A DNA stretch of 64,000 nucleotides from an uncultured Pelagibacteraceae bacterium (GCA_902611175.1 CACLYQ010000002.1:30459-94458), one strand, 5' to 3'; shown: positions 27,602 to 37,506, counted from the first letter of the stretch. The notes: a model not told the origin generated them from the sequence alone. Numbers and translations are program-made.

Positions 27602-29109
27602 CAGTTCACTAATCCAAACTTTTTAGCTAAAGTATTTCTTTGTAGTTTACCTGTCGCACCTTTAGGAATTTCATTTACAAAAAATATTTTCTTTGGAATT
27701 TTAAATTTTGCAAGTTTTTCATTTGCATAAATTTTTATATCATCTTCAGTACACTTCATGCCCTCTTTTATGATTATTGCGGTAGCTATATCTTCACCAA
27801 GCATTTTATCCTCATATCCAAAGCAAACGGCTTGCTCAATATTTGGATGATCCATAAGAATATTATCGACTTCTAAAGGTGAAATCTTTTCGCCACCTTT
27901 ATTTATTATTTCCTTTAATCTTCCAGAGATTTTTAGATAACCATCTTTATCAAAATATCCCTGATCACCTGTTCTAAACCAACCATTTGAAAAGCTATTT
28001 TTATTTGCATCTGGATTATTTTCATATCCGGTAGTAACATTTTCACCCCTAATACAAACTTCTCCCTCTTCTCCTTGATTTAAAATCTTGTTATTAGTAT
28101 CCATAATACAAACTTCTGGCCCAGCAGGAATTCCTACAAATCCAGGTTTTTGGGACTTAGGCGGTAATGGATTTGAGGTCATTTGATGAGTAGCTTCCGT
28201 CATCCCATATGCTTCTATTACTGGACAATTAAATACCTCATTTAGTTTTTCAAATACAGCTGGAGGTAGAGATGCTGATGATGATCTTAAAAATCTAAGA
28301 TTTAATTGTTTAGCAGTTTCTAGATTTTTATCTGCTCTCATCAATATTGCTTGATGCATTGTTGGTACTCCAGAGTACCAAGTTATTTTCTCTCTTTTTG
28401 CATTATCTAAAAATTTTAATGCATTAAATCCACTACTTGCACATACAGATGCCCCTACCTTCATAGAGGCTGCAAGAACTGCAATTAAGCCATGTATATG
28501 AAATAATGGCATAATATTTAGACAATGATCTTTATCAGTTAAGTTAAGACTTTTGGAGATATTATCTGCCGAAGAAAAAATATTTTTATTTGTTAATGGA
28601 ACAATCTTAGGTCTTGATGTAGTGCCCGAAGTATGCAGCACAAGAGCTTCATGGTCTTCGCCTGGCAAAACATATTCACTGCTTTTTTCAAAAAGATTGA
28701 AATCTCCGCTTAAACTATTTCTGTCTGATTTTATTTCGCAAACAGGAATTTTTAATTTATTTGCGACTTCTACTACTGGATTTTTAGAATTTTTCTCTAC
28801 AATCACTATCTTTGGCTTTAAATCCTCTAGGTAAAATTCGAATTCTTCAGATTTATAGTTAGGGTTTAAAGGTGCAGCAGACATGTAGCTTGAAATCGCC
28901 AAAAAACTAGTTGCCATGTAAGGACCGTTTGGCAAAACTATTGCTGCACGATCTTTATTATTAATACCATTACCTGATAATTGTTTTGAAATTCTTTTTA
29001 TTAATGATTTTAAATCAACAAATTTTAGTGGAGAACTATTTTCAGATGTTATTGCAATTTGATTACCATTTTGTGATTCTATAATATTCCTAACAATTCT
29101 AGAGTTCAT
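27601..29109 (-). CDS. AMP-dependent acyl-CoA synthetase, oxalate-CoA ligase (AAE3/Pcs60)-like
   Basis: LHTSGTTSRPKIVPLTN, LRSSSASLPPAVFEKLNEVFNCPVIEAYGMTEATHQMTSNPLPP, GWFRTGDQGYFD, PKGATGKLQR. Confidence 0.88.
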   Translation of the reverse strand: MNSRIVRNIIESQNGNQIAITSENSSPLKFVDLKSLIKRISKQLSGNGINNKDRAAIVLPNGPYMATSFLAISSYMSAAPLNPNYKSEEFEFYLEDLKPKIVIVEKNSKNPVVEVANKLKIPVCEIKSDRNSLSGDFNLFEKSSEYVLPGEDHEALVLHTSGTTSRPKIVPLTNKNIFSSADNISKSLNLTDKDHCLNIMPLFHIHGLIAVLAASMKVGASVCASSGFNALKFLDNAKREKITWYSGVPTMHQAILMRADKNLETAKQLNLRFLRSSSASLPPAVFEKLNEVFNCPVIEAYGMTEATHQMTSNPLPPKSQKPGFVGIPAGPEVCIMDTNNKILNQGEEGEVCIRGENVTTGYENNPDANKNSFSNGWFRTGDQGYFDKDGYLKISGRLKEIINKGGEKISPLEVDNILMDHPNIEQAVCFGYEDKMLGEDIATAIIIKEGMKCTEDDIKIYANEKLAKFKIPKKIFFVNEIPKGATGKLQRNTLAKKFGLVN

Positions 29110-29114
29110 TTAAA

Positions 29115-30698
29115 TTAATAACCTTTTGCGTATCCATCTTTTCTTGGATCTGAACCGCCAACTAAATTTCCTTTTTCTCTATCTATTTGAATTGCTTGTC
29201 CACCTCCATGAGTACCATCTATATACTCAACATTATGACCGACTTCTTTTAAATTATTAAAAATTTTTTCATCTATACTTTTCTCTAATTTATAAATGTT
29301 ATTGAAATGGAAAGCTCTAGGAAATGAAATGGCTTGTTGAGGAGTTAAGTTATAATCAATAATGCTATTTAAAACATGAACTTGTCCAACAGGTTGATAT
29401 TGTCCTCCCATTACTCCATAAGATAATTCACATTCTCCTTTGTTGTTCATAACTATTCCAGGAATTATGGTATGTAGTGGTCTTTTTAATCCTTGAATAC
29501 AATTAGGATGACCTTCTTCAACTCTAAAATTAGTTCCTCTATTGTGAAGAACCACTCCAGATTTATCACCTGTTATTCCAGATCCAAAAGCATAGCAAAC
29601 AGAATTTATTATTGAAACTACATTTAAATCTCTGTCTACTACACTTAAATAAACTGTTTCAGGATGGTTTGGAATATTTAGATCTCCTACATCTGCACAG
29701 CCATTAATGGATATATTTTTTGAGATATTATCTATGTTTTGTTCACTTAATATTTTTTTTAAATCTAAATCTACAAATTCTGGATCACCTATATTTTCCT
29801 CTTTAAGTTTATAAGCCTGCTTTGTAACTTCTGCTTCAAGATGAAACCTTTCAAATGAATTCACATCATATTTTTCAATACTTAACTTTTCTAATAACTT
29901 CATCATTACTAAAACTGTTATTCCAGGGCCACTCGGAGGACATTGATGAATGATAATATCTCTATATCTATCTGATAAAGTGTCTGATTTAATAGTTTTT
30001 TGCTTATGGAAATCTTCAATTGTATGTAAGCCCCCAAACTCTTTTAAAGTTTTAACTAAATCTTCAGCAATTGATCCTTCATAAAATTCTTTAACTCCAT
30101 TTTTTGAAATTTTTTCAAGAGTAGCTCCAAGTGCAGGATTTTTATTTACCTCATTAAATTGATAACTCTTACCATTATTTAGCATATGTTTTCTAGAATA
30201 TGGGTTATCGTTTAATTTGTTAAATACGTTGCTCCAGGCGTTAGCAACAACTTTAGTCACTTTAAAGCCATTCTTTGCAATATCTATACCTTTGTGAAAC
30301 AACTCCTCAAAATCGAGTTTTCCAAAATCATTATGAATTGAATTCCAAGCATCTAATGCACCAGGAATAGTTACTGCGTGAGGACTTGTTAAACCGATTT
30401 TATCTATATTTTTTTCCTTGAAATAATCAAAATTTGCTTTTGCTGGAGCAATACCTGATCCATTATATGAAACAGGGTCTTTGCCATTCATTTTTATTAT
30501 TGCAAAACAATCTCCACCTATACTTGTGGCATTAGGTTCTGCAACAGACAGAACAACAGAAGCTGCAATAGCTGCATCCACTGCATTTCCACCTTTTTGC
30601 AATATTCTAAGAGCTTCTTCTGTAGCTATTGGATGTGATGTTGCGGCCATACCATTTGAAGAAATGGCATCTTTATCTTTTGTTGAATGATTATTCAT
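29115..30698 (-). CDS. Gamma-glutamyltransferase family protein
   Basis: GMAATSHPIATEEALRILQKGGNAVDAAIAASVVLSVAEP, GDCFAIIK, CPPSGPGITVLVMM, nucleophile region NHPETVYLSVVDRD. Confidence 0.9.
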   Translation of the reverse strand: MNNHSTKDKDAISSNGMAATSHPIATEEALRILQKGGNAVDAAIAASVVLSVAEPNATSIGGDCFAIIKMNGKDPVSYNGSGIAPAKANFDYFKEKNIDKIGLTSPHAVTIPGALDAWNSIHNDFGKLDFEELFHKGIDIAKNGFKVTKVVANAWSNVFNKLNDNPYSRKHMLNNGKSYQFNEVNKNPALGATLEKISKNGVKEFYEGSIAEDLVKTLKEFGGLHTIEDFHKQKTIKSDTLSDRYRDIIIHQCPPSGPGITVLVMMKLLEKLSIEKYDVNSFERFHLEAEVTKQAYKLKEENIGDPEFVDLDLKKILSEQNIDNISKNISINGCADVGDLNIPNHPETVYLSVVDRDLNVVSIINSVCYAFGSGITGDKSGVVLHNRGTNFRVEEGHPNCIQGLKRPLHTIIPGIVMNNKGECELSYGVMGGQYQPVGQVHVLNSIIDYNLTPQQAISFPRAFHFNNIYKLEKSIDEKIFNNLKEVGHNVEYIDGTHGGGQAIQIDREKGNLVGGSDPRKDGYAKGY

Positions 30699-30728
30699 AA
30701 TAGAACTGTAATTTCATAAAAAATATAA

Positions 30729-31937
30729 ATGATCAATAAAATAAATAAAAGTATTCTAATTTTTTCTGTATTTGCCTTTGGCTTTTTTATATCAAATTTA
30801 CTGAGATCAATTACCGCAACATTAACACCTGCTCTTTCAACTGAATTCAATTTAAGTGCCGCAAATCTTGGACTTTTAGCTGGAGGATATTTTCTAGGGT
30901 TTTCGCTCATGCAAATTCCTACTGGTATGTTATTAGATAGATTTGGTCCAAAAAAAGTTATCGGATATTTATTAATCATTGCTCTTATTGGAACTATTTC
31001 ATTTGCTTTTGCTAAAAGTTTTGCGGGTTTATTAATTTCTAGAATTTTCATTGGTGTAGGTGTTGCTGCTTGTCTAATGGGTCCTTTAACTGGTTACAGA
31101 GTATGGTTTGAGGAAAAATATCAACAACGTGCAAATTCATGGATGTTGATGGTTGCAAATTTTGGATTTGTTGCATCAACTCTACCAGTTCAAATTTTAT
31201 TACCAATAATTGGTTGGCGATCTATTTTTTTAATTATAGCCTCTTTAATTTTGATAAGCATAATATTAATATCAATTTTAATACCTTCGTGGGAAACTAA
31301 GATGGATGAAGACCAAAATAATAATCTTCAAAATCTTTCCCACATATGGAAAAATAAATTCTTTATTAGCTTAGTGCCGCTTGCATTTTTTAATTATGGA
31401 GGTGTTCAAGCAATACAAACATTGTGGGCTGGCCCATGGATGCTAAATGTTACAGGTTATGACGCGATACAAAGCGCTACAGGTTTATTTTGGATAAATG
31501 TAACTATGCTTTTTTCTTTTTTAATATGGGGATATTTTTTGCCAAAACTATCATCCCGGGGAATTGATAGTATGAAAATTGTAAAATTTACCCTTCCTGT
31601 CAGTTATATAATTTTATTTTTAATAATCATAATGGGAGACAAAGCTGGCGCAACCATGTTCACTCTTTATATTTTATCATCAATAGTAATTTCATTAACC
31701 CAACCAGCAATAGCATTAAATTTTCCTACTAAACTAGCAGGTAAATCTTTAACTTCATTTAATGTATTTTTATTTTCTGGCACTTTTTTTGTACAATGGA
31801 TAATTGGTTTAATAATAGATTTTTCCAGAAATTTAGGTGCCACTATTACAATGAGCTATCAAATTTCTTTTTCAATTTTTTTATTTTTATGCATTTTAAG
31901 TTACTTGTTTTTTTTAATATTAAATAAAAATGAATAA
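30729..31937 (+). CDS. Major facilitator superfamily transporter
   Basis: 12-TM pattern; QIPTGMLLDRFGPKKVI. Confidence 0.92.
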   Translation: MINKINKSILIFSVFAFGFFISNLLRSITATLTPALSTEFNLSAANLGLLAGGYFLGFSLMQIPTGMLLDRFGPKKVIGYLLIIALIGTISFAFAKSFAGLLISRIFIGVGVAACLMGPLTGYRVWFEEKYQQRANSWMLMVANFGFVASTLPVQILLPIIGWRSIFLIIASLILISIILISILIPSWETKMDEDQNNNLQNLSHIWKNKFFISLVPLAFFNYGGVQAIQTLWAGPWMLNVTGYDAIQSATGLFWINVTMLFSFLIWGYFLPKLSSRGIDSMKIVKFTLPVSYIILFLIIIMGDKAGATMFTLYILSSIVISLTQPAIALNFPTKLAGKSLTSFNVFLFSGTFFVQWIIGLIIDFSRNLGATITMSYQISFSIFLFLCILSYLFFLILNKNE

Positions 31938-32832
31938 AAATTTTATTGGATACTTTTTATTACTGTTTCAGCCACTTTTTATGGCAAGCAACTTAATTGT
32001 AGCAAGAGGTGGTGTTGATGATGTTCCCCCTATATCTTTATCTTTTTGGAGATGGTTTATTTTTTTCATTATTTTATTCGTCCTTAATTATAAGTATTTA
32101 GTTGAAAATTTTCAGACTATTAAAAAAGAGTGTAAAAGAAGTTTTTTTCTAGGTTTGATGGGATGTGGTGTTTGTGGAATATTTCCATATATGGCTGGTT
32201 CATCTACAACCATTGTTAATATGGGAATTCTTTATACTTCTTCACCAATATTTATAATTTTAATCTCATATTTTCTTTTTAAAGATAAGATAAATATTTT
32301 TCAATTTATTGGCTTACTTTTTTGTCTAGTTGGAGTGTTTGCTGTAATTTTAAAGGGCGATATCAATTTACTTCTTGAATTAAAATTTGCTTCCGGAGAT
32401 TTTTGGATGTTAGGAGCAGCATTAGGCTGGGCGATTTATACAGTTATGCTTTTTCAATGGAATTCAGAACTTAATTTTTTTCCAAGACTAACAATTATAT
32501 CTTTCTTTGGTTTTTTATCTATTTTGCCTTTTTATTTTATAGAGCATTTTTATTTTGAAAAAACTTTACTAAATGAAGAATTTTATTATTGGATTTTGTT
32601 CGCAGCATTTTCTCCAGGTATAATCGCTTTTTCACTATACACATTAACTATTAAATATTTAGGACCATCAACAACTGGTTTCACACTATACCTCTATACA
32701 ATTTATGGAGCTTTTTATGGAATAATATTTTTTTCTGAGGTTTTGGAGAATTATCATTTAATAGGTACCATATTTGTATTTTTTGGTATTTATTTGGTAA
32801 GAAGAAAAAGTAAAAATGAAATTAAATCCTAA
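31930..32832 (+). CDS. EamA/DMT-family permease
   Basis: 10-TM pattern with duplicated EamA domains. Confidence 0.88.
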   Translation: MNKNFIGYFLLLFQPLFMASNLIVARGGVDDVPPISLSFWRWFIFFIILFVLNYKYLVENFQTIKKECKRSFFLGLMGCGVCGIFPYMAGSSTTIVNMGILYTSSPIFIILISYFLFKDKINIFQFIGLLFCLVGVFAVILKGDINLLLELKFASGDFWMLGAALGWAIYTVMLFQWNSELNFFPRLTIISFFGFLSILPFYFIEHFYFEKTLLNEEFYYWILFAAFSPGIIAFSLYTLTIKYLGPSTTGFTLYLYTIYGAFYGIIFFSEVLENYHLIGTIFVFFGIYLVRRKSKNEIKS

Positions 32833-33628
32833 AATGTTATTTGCAAAAATTCTGTTTTATATTTTTATTATTTACTTTGGAGTTTCTCTAATAGTTTATT
32901 TTTATCAAAGAAAATTATTATACCATCCTGGTGAAAATAATTATTTAGATGAGGGACCTCTATCTCACAAAATCGAAAAAGTAAGTATTCAATCTGATGA
33001 TGATCTAGTTGGATGGTATTTCAAAAAAAATAATAACTTTAAAACCTTGCTTTTTTTTCACGGAAATGCTGGAAAATTAGATAATAGAATTTATAAATTA
33101 AATGAGTTTGCAGATTTAGATTTAAACTATTTAATTTTTGCATATAGAGGCTTTAGTGGAAACAAAGGTAAACCAACAGAAATTGGACTTTATAAAGATG
33201 CAATTAAAGCCAAAGAATGGCTTAATCAAAACAACATAGAAGATAAAGATATTGTTCTCTATGGAGAGTCTCTTGGCACTGCTGTAGCAATAGAGACTGC
33301 AAGTAAAAATTTATTTGCAGGTATAATATTAGAGTCCCCATTTACATCAATGGAGATTTTGGCGCAAAAATACTACCCATATCTTCCTGCAAAAATTATT
33401 TTAAAAGATAAATACAAATCTATTGAAAAAATTAACAAAATAAAGTTTCCCATGCATGTGATGCATGGGAAAAAGGATAATATTGTACCATTTTATATGG
33501 GTGAAGAAATATTTAATAAATATGGTGGTGTTAAGTCAAATTATTTTAATGACAACGACGATCATATGATGGAATTTAATAAAAATTTAATTCAATCAAT
33601 CGACAATTTTATAAAAAGTTTAAATTAA
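32816..33628 (+). CDS. Alpha/beta hydrolase (membrane-anchored, BEM46/ABHD13-like)
   Basis: FFHGNAGKLDNRI, YRGFSGNKGKPTEIGLYKDA, YGESLGTAVAIE, HGKKDNIVPF, DDHMM. Confidence 0.9.
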   Translation: MKLNPKMLFAKILFYIFIIYFGVSLIVYFYQRKLLYHPGENNYLDEGPLSHKIEKVSIQSDDDLVGWYFKKNNNFKTLLFFHGNAGKLDNRIYKLNEFADLDLNYLIFAYRGFSGNKGKPTEIGLYKDAIKAKEWLNQNNIEDKDIVLYGESLGTAVAIETASKNLFAGIILESPFTSMEILAQKYYPYLPAKIILKDKYKSIEKINKIKFPMHVMHGKKDNIVPFYMGEEIFNKYGGVKSNYFNDNDDHMMEFNKNLIQSIDNFIKSLN

Positions 33629-33676
33629 GACATAATTTAAACAAATCCACATCACTTTTAAATTCTAATTTTAGAT

Positions 33677-34240
33677 ATGTTTAAATTCCTTTTATTACTT
33701 TTTTTATTAATATTGCCAACAAAACTTAGTTCAGAAATAAATAATGAGTACTATGATAACAATTATTTTCATATTGGAAAAATGAACTCTTACAATAGTG
33801 AGTTCACTCTATATTTTAAAACTCGGAAGAAAGCTATTTTAGCGAAGGGAGAATTTTCTAATTATATTAATGATTTTCCACAGGACTTATACTTATATGA
33901 TAAAAATTTAAATAAAGATTACCCTCTGATTTCATATGACTGGTTTCCAAAAAAAGTTAAAAAAATATCAAAAAAATATAATTACCCACTTTTCCCAGAG
34001 GATTTTGCTTACTATTTATTAAATGACAACAACACTTTAATTTTGATAAGTGCAAAAAAAGATTTTTATGAAAATTTAAAATATGACATAAAAAATAATA
34101 AGCTAGAAATTGCTAATACCTCTGGCAAATTAAATTTTATAATCTCTTCTTATGCTGAAAACTGTGGTTATAAATCTCTAAAAAATAATTTTGAGTGTAA
34201 CATTTATAAACCTTTAATTTCTAAAAATTTGCTTAATTAA
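33677..34240 (+). CDS. Hypothetical secreted protein, no family recognised
   Basis: 187-aa ORF with clear N-terminal signal peptide (MFKFLLLLFLLILPTKLSS); ends convergently overlapping ftsY. Confidence 0.7.
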   Translation: MFKFLLLLFLLILPTKLSSEINNEYYDNNYFHIGKMNSYNSEFTLYFKTRKKAILAKGEFSNYINDFPQDLYLYDKNLNKDYPLISYDWFPKKVKKISKKYNYPLFPEDFAYYLLNDNNTLILISAKKDFYENLKYDIKNNKLEIANTSGKLNFIISSYAENCGYKSLKNNFECNIYKPLISKNLLN

Positions 34241-35150
34241 CTTGGGTAAAAGCACTTGCAAACTTCCCAGCTTCAAATATTTGTAAGTCATCCTCTTTTT
34301 CTCCAAGCCCGAGACCAACAATAGGTACTTTATATTTCTTTGAAATCGCAATCAATATTCCACCTTTTGCAGTTCCATCAAGTTTTGTCATTATGATGCC
34401 TGTGATTGGAAGTAATTTATTAAATTCTTCGAGTTGATTAATTATATTTTGTCCCGATGTTGCATCTAAAACTAAAATAACCTCGTGAGGTGCTGTTTCA
34501 TCACTTTTTTTAATTACATTTCCTATTTTTTTTAATTCATCCATTAAATTCTTTTTATTTTGTAATCTTCCTGCCGTGTCTACTATTACTTGATTTATGT
34601 TTTGACTTTGAGCTATTTCCATTGCTTTAAAAGCAACTGAAGCTGGATCTGAACCGGGATCTGATTTTACAATTTTAGCATCAACCCTGTTAGCCCATTC
34701 TTCTAATTGATCAATAGCAGCTGCTCTAAATGTATCGCACGCTGAAAAAAGAACTTTATTATTATTTTGTATAAATATTTTTCCTAATTTTCCAATAGTA
34801 GTTGTCTTACCAACTCCATTAACACCTGAAACTAATATTATATTTGTCTTATCTTTTTTTAAGAAAAAATCTTTCTTTTCTAGGGGTGTCATTAGTTCTA
34901 AAATATAATTATTAAGTATTTCAAAAACTTCCTTGATTGGATCATTTTTAGGATCAATCTTTTTTTGAGCAATTATAGATTTTATCTCTGATGCTGCATC
35001 TATGCCCACGTCTGAGCCGATCAAGAATTCCTCTATTTTATCAAGAGTTGCATCGTCAATTTCTTTCTTAACAATTATTTCTTTAAGACCTGATGCTATA
35101 TTACTTGCACTTCTTTTAAATCCGATTTTAAATTTTTCAAAAATACCCAT
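34233..35150 (-). CDS. ftsY: Signal recognition particle receptor FtsY (NG domain only)
   Basis: SGVNGVGKTTTIGKLG, DTFRAAAIDQLEEWA, DTAGRLQNKKNLMDELKK, TKLDGTAKGG. Confidence 0.97.
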   Translation of the reverse strand: MGIFEKFKIGFKRSASNIASGLKEIIVKKEIDDATLDKIEEFLIGSDVGIDAASEIKSIIAQKKIDPKNDPIKEVFEILNNYILELMTPLEKKDFFLKKDKTNIILVSGVNGVGKTTTIGKLGKIFIQNNNKVLFSACDTFRAAAIDQLEEWANRVDAKIVKSDPGSDPASVAFKAMEIAQSQNINQVIVDTAGRLQNKKNLMDELKKIGNVIKKSDETAPHEVILVLDATSGQNIINQLEEFNKLLPITGIIMTKLDGTAKGGILIAISKKYKVPIVGLGLGEKEDDLQIFEAGKFASAFTQVN

Positions 35151-35974
35151 TATATTTTGATATTAATTTTTTCAATTTTAGATACAGGACCTCTCATTTT
35201 TATATTTAATTCATTATCAATTTGAATATTTAAAATTCCTGTTGAAAATTCTATTTTTGAATTACTATTTTGTAGTTGATTTAAATTAGCTGCGACTGCC
35301 GTTGCACACGCAGCAGTCCCACAAGCTTTAGTTAAACCAGCGCCCCTCTCCCAAACTTTAATTTTGTAATGTTGTTCACTAATTTTTTGAGCTATTGTGA
35401 CATTACATTTTTCAGGGAAAACTTCATGATTTTCTATTAATGGTCCATATTTTTTTAAATTTATTTTTTCTATATCCTCGCAAAAATATACGACATGAGG
35501 GTTTCCAACATTCACTGCAATACCACCATTCATTTTATTTCCGTCAATATCAATCATGCCAAGTGATAGATTTTTAGTATCAAGATCTTTACTTAAAGGA
35601 ATTTTGTTCCACTCTAAATTTGGAGTTCCAATTATTGTTTCAACATCTTTATTATTAAGGACCTTAGATTTTAATATTTTTGAGGATACCGAAATTTCAA
35701 TTTCTTTTTTATTTTTTTCAATACTTAGTAAATAAGCAACGCATCTAGTTCCATTTCCACATGCATCTGAGCGGCTTCCATCCGAGTTAAAAAAAGCAAC
35801 ATCAGCATCAGCTTTTTGACTTTTTTTTATGTAGATCAATTGATCGCACCCTATGAAATCTCTGTCACAAATTTTTAAGATTTGGTCATTTGATAAGTTT
35901 AAATTATTTATTCTCTGATCAATAATAACAAAGTCATTACCTAAACCATCCATTTTAAATGCTTCAAATTCCAT
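35150..35974 (-). CDS. dapF: Diaminopimelate epimerase
   Basis: KMDGLGNDFVIID, SDACGNGTRCVAYL, GAGLTKACGTAACATAVAA. Confidence 0.97.
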   Translation of the reverse strand: MEFEAFKMDGLGNDFVIIDQRINNLNLSNDQILKICDRDFIGCDQLIYIKKSQKADADVAFFNSDGSRSDACGNGTRCVAYLLSIEKNKKEIEISVSSKILKSKVLNNKDVETIIGTPNLEWNKIPLSKDLDTKNLSLGMIDIDGNKMNGGIAVNVGNPHVVYFCEDIEKINLKKYGPLIENHEVFPEKCNVTIAQKISEQHYKIKVWERGAGLTKACGTAACATAVAANLNQLQNSNSKIEFSTGILNIQIDNELNIKMRGPVSKIEKINIKI

Positions 35975-36028
35975 ATAAATAATACTTAACTTATTTATTG
36001 ACTTTTTGAACCTCTAATATAGTTTACG

Positions 36029-36128
36029 CGCACTTCCGCAAAATACAGCAATTTGCGGTGTCTTTGGAAACAAAGAGATCGACACCAGTCAGCGAGGGTT
36101 CGCCCACTGGTGCGATACTTGCTGTGCG
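36029..36128 (+). ncRNA. Structured ffh leader RNA (multi-hairpin, pseudoknot-capable)
   Basis: P2 ccgcaaa/tttgcgg (36036-42/36052-58); P3 tgtctttg-gaaa-caaa...gaca (GAAA loop); P4 ccagt...ggg-ttcg-ccc-actgg (UUCG loop); P1 cgcac/gtgcg (36029-33/36124-128); hairpin-loop cagcaa (36046-51) complementary to ttgctg (36119-124). Ends 5 nt before the ffh ATG. Confidence 0.8.
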
Positions 36129-36133
36129 AAATT

Positions 36134-37492
36134 ATGTTTGAAAATTTAACTAATAAATTTGAGGAAATTTTTTCTTCATTAAAAAAAGCTCCTTCTCTTG
36201 ATGAAAAGCAAGTTGATGAGGGTTTAAAAGGTATAAGGTTGGCCTTATTAGAAGCTGATGTTTCTTTAGACGTAGTTAAGGAGTTTATTAGTAGAGTTAA
36301 GCCTAAAGCGCTAGGTCAAGAAATTATAAGATCAACTTCTCCCGGGGATATGGTTGTAAAAGTCGTTTATGACGAAATAGTATCCTTTTTAGGTGATAAG
36401 AATTCTGAAATCTCCCTTAATGCTGTCCCTCCAGTTCCAATCATGTTAGTTGGGTTGCAAGGTTCAGGAAAAACTACAACAACCTCAAAATTAGCGAAAT
36501 TTTTAGAAAAAAATAATAAGAAAAAAGTTATGATGGCTAGTTTGGACGTTTACAGACCTGCCGCGCAAGAGCAATTGAGACTTTTGGGTGAACAAAATAA
36601 TATTGAAACTTTGCCAATTATAGAAGGCCAGCTTCCTGCTGATATTTGTAGAAGAGCTTTAAGTGCTGCAAATTTAAATGGTTGTGAAGTAGTTTTATTT
36701 GATACCGCTGGAAGAACACAAATAGATTTTCAAATGATGAATGAAATCAAACAAATTGAAACTATTATTAATCCTGCAGAAACCATACTAGTAGCAGATT
36801 CTCTAACAGGTCAAGTTGCTGCTAATGTAGCAAAGGAATTTAAAAATACAGTAAATTTGAGCGGCATTATACTTACAAGAGCAGATGGAGATGGAAGAGG
36901 TGGAGCTGCATTGAGTATGAAATATGTTGCTGCGGTCCCCATAAAGTTTCTTGGTGTTGGAGAAAAAATTGAGAATTTTGAAGTTTTCCATCCTGATCGA
37001 ATTGCAAATAGAATTTTGGGAATGGGAGATATCGTTTCCTTAGTTGAAAAAGCTTCAGAAGATTTAGATCAAGAAAATTTAAAGAAAACAGAAGAGAAAC
37101 TTAAAAAAGGTCAATTCTCGATGGAAGATTATCTTTCTCAATTACGTCAAATGAAAAAGATGGGTGGAATAGAAGGCATAATGTCATTTCTCCCTGGAGT
37201 TTCAAAAATTAAATCACAAATGGACCAATCAGGAATAGATGAAAAAATTATAACTCAAAATGAAGCTGTTATTTTATCAATGACAAAGCAAGAAAGAGAA
37301 AATCCTAAAATTATAAATGGATCAAGAAAAAAAAGAATTGCTAATGGCTCAGGTACAGACATTGCCACTATCAATAAGTTGTTAAAACAATTTAAGATGA
37401 TGTCAGAAATGATGAAAAAAATGTCTAAAGGAAACATGAAAGGAATGGCGGATAAAGGGATCCCGCCTGAACTATTTAATCAATTAAAATAA
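36134..37492 (+). CDS. ffh: Signal recognition particle protein Ffh
   Basis: MFENLTNKFEEIF..., GLQGSGKTTTTSKLAKFL, DVYRPAAQEQL, DTAGRTQ, TRADGDGRGG, M-domain with MKKMGG. Start is ATG 36134; the ORF extension to 36053 overlaps the structured RNA. Confidence 0.96.
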   Translation: MFENLTNKFEEIFSSLKKAPSLDEKQVDEGLKGIRLALLEADVSLDVVKEFISRVKPKALGQEIIRSTSPGDMVVKVVYDEIVSFLGDKNSEISLNAVPPVPIMLVGLQGSGKTTTTSKLAKFLEKNNKKKVMMASLDVYRPAAQEQLRLLGEQNNIETLPIIEGQLPADICRRALSAANLNGCEVVLFDTAGRTQIDFQMMNEIKQIETIINPAETILVADSLTGQVAANVAKEFKNTVNLSGIILTRADGDGRGGAALSMKYVAAVPIKFLGVGEKIENFEVFHPDRIANRILGMGDIVSLVEKASEDLDQENLKKTEEKLKKGQFSMEDYLSQLRQMKKMGGIEGIMSFLPGVSKIKSQMDQSGIDEKIITQNEAVILSMTKQERENPKIINGSRKKRIANGSGTDIATINKLLKQFKMMSEMMKKMSKGNMKGMADKGIPPELFNQLK

Positions 37493-37506
37493 AGGAGATA
37501 TAAGTA

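Noticed and set aside
30695-31051. 118-aa reverse ORF upstream of gamma-glutamyltransferase
   Set aside because: Antisense to the MFS transporter; no homology recognised.
36029-36128. Interpretation as the 4.5S/SRP RNA (ffs)
   Set aside because: Lacks the conserved helix-8 sequence (GGUCCGGAAGGAAGCAGCC-type); a multi-hairpin leader fits better.
36053-36133. ORF-track N-terminal extension of ffh (MRCLWKQRDRHQSARVRPLVRYLLCEI)
   Set aside because: It coincides with the structured RNA leader; Ffh proteins start at the MFENL-like sequence (ATG 36134).
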